Assembly (NCBI GenBank): GCA_021234155.1
Contig: JAJEKV010000818.1
Coordinates: 21,126 to 85,125, forward strand
Length of the DNA: 64,000 bases
From: Isoetes taiwanensis
Taxonomy: Eukaryota; Streptophyta; Lycopodiopsida; Isoetales; Isoetaceae
Direction of reading: 5' to 3'
Part shown: in pieces, positions 58,632 to 64,000 of the stretch
How positions within the stretch are numbered: the first letter of the stretch is position 1
How the letters are laid out: the number at the start of each line of letters is the position of its first letter
Translations under genes and position numbers: made by a program
The notes under the pieces: model-generated
What the model was told of the DNA's origin: nothing
The model's database searches: none
The model's input: the letters and a program-made list of their open reading frames with translations, nothing else

Positions 58632-60109
58632 CTCGTTTGAACCACACAAATTTGCAAGGAAGACTGATGTGTTGAGAGCTAGATCCGCTGCTATGGTTTA
58701 CCTTGAGCAATGTCTAGAACTTTTAACTTGAGTAGAAGCATTGTAAGTACTGCAAGAAATAGAAGAGTCTTCGTTGAACAAGGTGAAGGACCATGGTCTA
58801 TGTTTACAAGAAGAGTTAGGAGTGATAGATTCTCAGATGAGATTAGGAAAGTAGTTGTAGATTATTGGAGTGATAATACCAGGGTTTCAGCCAACAAGAA
58901 GGATGTCTTGAAAATAAGGATTGCACGTAAGCAGAAGGTGCTTCATCCTTTGCATTTCTTGGAAGAGACTCAGGTAATGTCTCATTGTTTTAGATCGTAA
59001 TTATTTTGTTAGCACTTTGTGAATTAGTGATCATTGTATTTTTTTTTTTATGCAGGTAGCTTTCTTTCAGTGTTTCAAGAGAGACCATGCTGAGCTTAAT
59101 ATCTCGTTGACAGCATTTGAAGCTTTGAAACCAGAATTTGTGAGGAAGATAAAAGATCGAGAGACATGTTGTTGTGTTCATCACATGAAAACGGATTACA
59201 TCAGGTTAGCAATTAACAAAATGAGGTGATTCTAGGATTCATGGTGCAGATTGCACATGCAATTGTGTTGTATGTGGCCCCGGGACAAGTTGTTTAGCTA
59301 AGAGTAGTACTTACATGTCTACTAGTGAGTTGTGGAGGTCTTTAACTTGTCCTAAGGCTGAAAGTGAGGAATGGTACAAGCATGAATGCCTGCTGCTCCA
59401 ATGTAAGAAGTGCGGCCCTTCAAAACTCCCTGTTTGTCCAAAAGAGAAGAAACAGCAATACATGATTGATTGGAAGACATTTGATCAGGTTCCTTGCTAA
59501 TCCCTAACTTTCTAATTAATTCCTTAGATGCTCTCTTTATTATTTTATCTTCTTTCTAATTGCAGGTTGTTGACCAAGTTCAACAATTTGATCAGGTACA
59601 ATGCTAGATTTTGTAATTTGTACTGATTATTTTGTATGTACAGCCTTGATCTTCAAAAAATAGAATTCTAGGGAATGCAAAATGTGGTCAGTTATTGTAG
59701 AGTAAGCAGGTTGTAGTAGGTGGAGGTTGGTTATTGCATGTTAGTTAGTGACAGAGGTTTACGTCTTAAGTATGCTTGAGTTAGGTCATAATCTTCTGAA
59801 TTACTGTGGCTTATGGTAGGACCATGCTGTGTAACAGAACTAGCATGCATTTTCGTGCTTATAAATAGTTTGAGCAGATGCGATATAGAATTTTGGATGT
59901 GCATATAGGTCTGATATAGGTTTGTCCATGTTGTAGCCCAATCCTTGATTTGACAAATTTGAATGTTTTTGTATGCTATCTTAAATGTAAAATGCTTATG
60001 CTGTTTCTTGTCTTCTTACTGAGCTCATGACCAAGTTCAACAATATGATGATAGAGGGCCTCAAAAATAAGAAGAAACTGGTGGTCAAACTTGCATACAA
60101 AAGTACTAA
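58632..60109 (+). pseudogene. DDE transposase-like gene, copy 2, 3' part
   Basis: Resumes at the codon after the 13.9-kb insertion and matches 32209-33675. Damage specific to this copy: a 22-nt deletion at about 58705, a 2-nt deletion near 59226 ('atgaggtgattct') and loss of the AG before exon 4 at about 60022. It keeps what copy 1 lost: the upstream acceptor 'tgcag' at 59051-59055, the intact TGT-TGT-TGT cysteine run at about 59168, and the CAG|GT donor at 59488. Homology stops abruptly near 60109 ('aaaagtacta'), before the catalytic core. Confidence 0.85.
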
Positions 60110-61000
60110 CCTTTGATTAAGTCAGTATTTAATTAAAAGTGGGACTCATTCCATTCCATTTTTTTTGAACCTGTTAATTTACATAAAAAAGCACATCGAC
60201 CGAAAACTATCCTTAATTTGAATTTTTGAATAAAACTCGCATTCCTTTGCTTTGCGATTTTTTTCCACACAGTTATGAAGTCGAGAACAAGAACAATGCA
60301 AGCTGAAACAAAGGAAATTCATTAAAGATTGAAACCAAAGAACTAGTTGAAAAAGAATTTTTATTAATAAATGGAATAGGTACAATGTATTTTACATGGG
60401 ACCTTGAGAGACCATGGCGGTCTTCTTTGTCACTCTGAATCACATCATCTTGGTAGGTGGTCCACCTTGGGGGATTAACTAGCGTGGCGCTTCTTCACGC
60501 CGAGCCGTAAGCCTGGGGGCAACCTGAAGAGTGTGGAATGCCTCCGCGTGGAGGTGCCTGAGGGACCTGCCGGCCGCCCTGTCCACCCAGGCTTCTCCAC
60601 TCGCCTCCATGACCTTTCATCGAATATGCTCCTTCCCAACCTCCGTGGATGTTATGCAATGCTTCGCAAGATGCTTTGAGCTTCACGGACTTTCTCTTTG
60701 TTCTTAGCACGTTCTTTATCCCGTGGTGTAGCGAGCAACCTCTGAATTAGCGAGCAACCTTATCCCCAGGGGGCAAGAGTGTAGCGTGGCCGGTGCGTGC
60801 GAATCCAGTATTTCTTTTCGCCTCTGAGCCGGGATCTACGCGTCGGCGATCTGCTGCGGATGCTGGCGGGATCGTGCTCGTGTCGGATCGTGCTGAACCA
60901 CTGGAGCAAGGAGTATGTATGATTAATGACGTTCGGGGGAATATACGCTATGAATCTTATATTCCTGGATCCGATCACTATACAAGTCTATCTTCATAGC
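60110..61000. other. Unassigned; start of GC-rich repeat DNA
   Basis: The end of copy 2 passes into AT-rich text and, from about 60400, into GC-rich sequence continuous with the LTR. The left edge of the LTR could not be fixed because only one LTR is in the window. Confidence 0.4.
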
Positions 61001-62568
61001 CTTGTATACCATAGATCGTGGCACTAGGGGGGCATGACTAAGTTATTCATATAACTTAGCCAACCTTAGGTTAAGACCATTTTCCACGTGGCCTTAACCT
61101 ATTGGGCTTTCCCGCCACGGAGTTTACCCTATTGGAGCCACATGGCATAACATGTGAACCCTAACCTATAAAGGCCAAACCCTAACCCTAGGGCCTTCTT
61201 TCCTCGCTCCAACGGTTTGGGAACCTTCTTGCGCTTCGAAACTCCGTTTGAGAACCGTCTCGCGGGTATGCGGCATAGCATGGCACCCTCTAGAGCGTGG
61301 AGTGCATCAGCAGGAGTGGGGAGCTACCTCGAACACCTTGAAGATCATGGAGACGCCAGGATTGGGAGGGAGTGCATGGGAGGCGGTATGTAGGGGTAGT
61401 AGTTGTGATAGCTCATCCCGAATTAGCATTCCGGATGTGCTAGTATCTTGTATCTAGAGTAGAGCCATCCTAGAACCCGTATTCAACATCTTGAACCCTA
61501 ATCAATGAACCTAACCATTAGTTAGATTGTATGATTAGGTTAAGATGTTCTTCTTATGATCATTCTTAGGATATGATGATTATGTGATGTTGGTTGATCA
61601 TGTTTGCTCCTCTTTGTATTGGGAAGGGGGGTAGAGACCTAGGGCCATATGTAGTATGCTCCTAGAGTAGATCCCTTAGTTCCTATTAGATGCGGCTTTT
61701 GTGCATAGGAGCCCACCGGGCTATCGAGGCTATGATATGACTCGGCACCACATATCCGGGCTAGAGGGAATGTGGAGGGAGGATCCCCCACGAGCTGGGC
61801 CGGGGGATCCCATAGTGGGCTAGGCTTATGGTCGGTCACTTCGTGTGGGCCGAGCATGGGTGGACACCTCCGGGGCAATGGTGTCGCCATGCCTCTCGGA
61901 GGCTGCAAGTGTTGGCTTGGCTCTCGCTTTGGGGGTTAAGCCCTGCATGGTCGTGTGTCGCCACGATTCTCTAGCCACCGGAACCTCTAGACCACGGAGG
62001 GGGAGATGCAACCCTTCACCGCCTCATCGGACAGGGGAGATGCAACACGAGTAGTCCCGATGGGTGATGCCATGGGATTAGCAGATCTCGGAAGGCTAGA
62101 GTCATGCCGGAGCCCCATTTAGCCCATCTGCAGTATGCATGGGAGGGGCGGATGGAGTGGTCAACCCTAGCCATTGTCTTATGCCGACCCCTCGCCATTG
62201 TTATGACTCAGTCTGCTCTATCTTGAGACCTATCCAAATTCGGTCTACCTCCTTATGAGTCGAGCCATGGGTAGGAGCTCTCATGTTTTATGGTTTATGA
62301 TTATCTTCGGCTCATGTGGATATGTGATGGACTACCCTTCGAGGGTAGTATGTTGTATTGTTATTGCTAGTTCGACGTTGTTTTATGCTTCATTTGTGAT
62401 TAGGAGCCCATAGGGAAGGCGCCGCAAGACACCTTCGTGTCCCTTTCCGCACTACGGGGAGTTCCATAGTGCGGGATGAGCCGGAGACTGTCTGGGTTGT
62501 TAGTAGGACGGGGAATTTCTGCCGAGGAGTGTACCGGGCCACCGTGATGTTTTGTTGTGGGCGTCACA
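61000..62568 (+). mobile_element. 5' LTR of a retrotransposon (left edge uncertain)
   Basis: The right edge is firm: '...gggcgtcaca' ends at 62568 one base before a primer binding site. A TATA box lies at 61167-61173 and a telo-box at 61177-61185, so U3 starts upstream of 61160 and R-U5 is about 1.4 kb. The left edge may be anywhere between about 60110 and 61100. No TSD can be read. The short frames inside are not genes. Confidence 0.65.
61167..61185 (+). promoter_or_regulatory. TATA box and telo-box of the LTR promoter
   Basis: CCTATAAAGG is followed closely by AAACCCTAACCC. The telo-box AAACCCTAA is a known promoter element of plant ribosomal-protein and replication genes. Confidence 0.5.
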
Positions 62569-62569
62569 A

Positions 62570-62581
62570 TGGTATCAGAGC
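62570..62581 (+). other. Primer binding site for initiator tRNA-Met
   Basis: TGGTATCAGAGC is complementary to the 3' end of plant initiator methionine tRNA and lies one base after the LTR end. This is diagnostic of the 5' end of an LTR retrotransposon interior. Confidence 0.85.
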
Positions 62582-64000
62582 AATGTTCTTGGTTGACCAA
62601 GAACTAGCGACCATAACCATGAAGTAGTCTAACGGGCCTATAGGGTGTGTGAAATAAACATTTCCACCATCGAACCCGAAAATGGGGAAAATTTTCTCCT
62701 AGGTAGTGGGTCGGGACTTAGGTTAAGTGTTAGACGAAGGTTTGAGTGAGTCAAACGCACCTTCTAGTAAATTTGGAGAAAATCATGCATCTGCATCAAA
62801 TTTCACCTAAAATGGGTCGGGAAGAATCATGCCAATCGGAGACCCAGTGAAAAATGGCGCAAATTCATGGATTGCACTTCTAACCATTAGAAAAATTCGA
62901 AATTCAAGTATAATATCAATTAATATGGATTTAACATATATATTAATAATTAAATAAGCACTAAATATCTTGTAATTAATAAGGGGCTAATAAATAGGGT
63001 AATTATGGTAGGAGAATATTCTCGGGGACCCTCCTCTTTAAATATCTCGACACCTCATTTTCCCTCCAAACTTTCCTCTACCTTCTCTCTCTTGACCAGC
63101 CTATCCCCACCTTTTCTAGACCGTTAAATATGAAAACAAACCAAACAAACCTATAGGAAGACTGGCCCTAGGCCTACCCTCTCCATGGCGCAGTACAGGC
63201 GGCATGTGAAGAAGATACCGTGAGCACCTACCTACCAGAAGGGGAAGAGGAGCTTCCCCCCACCTACAGAAGAACAGCGGCCAGGTGATATCCACCGATG
63301 CCGGAAACTGGCCGGGCGGGAACACAAGAGCGAAGCGAATCTACGCCGCCGGGGCCACGGACGAAGTGGAGGGCGGAAGAGGAGAACAGGTCAACAGCAG
63401 GTGGACGAAGCGGGGCCTTGACCCCAAAGAAGAAATAAGGAGAAGGTCGGCGGGTGGCACGAAGAAGAAAAGGCCGCAAGGAGGAAGAGAAACCTTGAGA
63501 GGAACTCGGCGGGGAAGAAGCGGAGGGCGAAGAGAAGCAGCCGGTCCCACAGCAGGAACCCGTCGTGATGAAACCTCCCGTGAGGAAGGCGAGTGGAAGG
63601 AGAGGAGGGAGGAGAAGATGGGCGGGGGCAAGGCGGGACCCGGGACCACCTTGCTTACCCGGTGTGGCCCAGCCACCTAAGGTGTGGTAAGAAGCGGGAG
63701 AAGTGAGGCGGTAGGGCCTTCGCCTTGAAGGAGGACCGTCTCTCACAGGCGCCGCCTCAAGGCATACCAAGAATGCCGCTTAAGTCGGTGGACGGGTATA
63801 TTGAGTTGAGAGTGCTGGGCGAGGCGATCAGTATGCCAGGTGGGAGGGGAGGCGGAAGGCCGCCAAGAACCGATGACCCATGGCCCAGCCACAGCAGGAA
63901 GCAGAGACCCACCGCATGGGCTAACTCGGTACACTCCGTGTCTTCCAGGGAGATTAGACACTTTCAACGGTGCACTAATCTCCTTATTAGGAAGAGCACC
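62582..64000 (+). mobile_element. Retrotransposon interior, 5' part (continues past window)
   Basis: An AT-rich leader (to about 63000) precedes a second promoter-like stretch ('ctctttaaatatctc' at about 63033) and GC-rich sequence. Two overlapping frames occupy 63285-63680 (plus, Arg/Gly/Glu-rich) and 63264-63770 (minus, Ser/Pro-rich). I cannot tell whether either is coding. No gag zinc knuckle, protease or reverse transcriptase motif is within the window. Confidence 0.45.

Noticed and set aside
63264-63770. 168-residue minus-strand ORF as a retroelement protein
   Set aside because: Overlaps an equally open plus-strand frame in GC-rich DNA, no motif, and opposite to the LTR/PBS orientation.
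1-64000. CRISPR arrays, bacterial operons, ribosomal RNA genes
   Set aside because: No regularly spaced short repeats with unique spacers, no Shine-Dalgarno-led gene runs and no rRNA core sequence were seen; introns and retrotransposon signals indicate a plant nucleus.

Overview
The window looks like nuclear DNA of a land plant, most likely a fern or another seed-free plant. The evidence is spliceosomal introns with GT/AG borders, fragments of two plant gene families (a respiratory burst NADPH oxidase and a pentatricopeptide repeat gene with an E-type end), a retrotransposon primer site matching plant initiator tRNA-Met, and very dense nested transposable elements. No intact single-copy housekeeping gene is recognisable. 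Almost every coding region seen is a relic or part of a mobile element.

Layout. 1-9.4 kb is AT-rich and has no recognised gene; it holds a tiny LINE tail flanked by a long direct repeat, a tRNA-like SINE head and old diverged repeats. 9.4-17.5 kb carries three intronless but frameshifted plus-strand genes: an unknown basic protein, a protein kinase-like protein, and a coiled-coil protein with a RING-like cysteine cluster. 17.7-18.8 kb is a cluster of five long foldback hairpins resembling microRNA or siRNA precursors. 20.8-21.3 kb has a minus-strand proline-rich ORF. 21.95-22.06 kb is a 111-bp MITE, 23.57-24.52 kb a 5'-truncated LINE with a 13-bp target duplication, and 24.7-28.5 kb a GC-rich tract with one cysteine-cluster ORF.

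The centre of interest is 28.8-60.1 kb. An 8-kb unit (28840-36892) has 16-bp inverted repeats near its ends. It encodes a multi-exon protein with a candidate DDE triad (D-93-D-38-E), an HTH-like segment and Cys-rich segments: an apparent transposase that I cannot assign to hAT, MULE, CACTA, Harbinger or Mariner. The same unit carries a captured NADPH oxidase segment with its introns and a captured PPR fragment ending in poly(A), both on the opposite strand. A second, near-identical copy starts immediately downstream at 36893 and has been split by three insertions: a 504-bp solo LTR with a near-perfect heat-shock element (36989-37492, TSD GGTGA, empty site present in copy 1); about 3.9 kb at a poly-T tract (about 38178-42105); and a 13.9-kb terminal-inverted-repeat element (44730-58631). 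That last element landed inside the second copy's transposase exon, encodes a diverged member of the same transposase family with all three candidate catalytic residues, and carries an FCP1/HAD phosphatase-like pseudogene. The second copy resumes at 58632 and ends near 60109.

The window closes with the 5' LTR of a retrotransposon (TATA box and telo-box at about 61.17 kb, LTR end at 62568, primer binding site at 62570) and the first 1.4 kb of its interior. Taken together, the window is a stratified record of a little-known DDE transposon family that captures host genes and inserts into itself.
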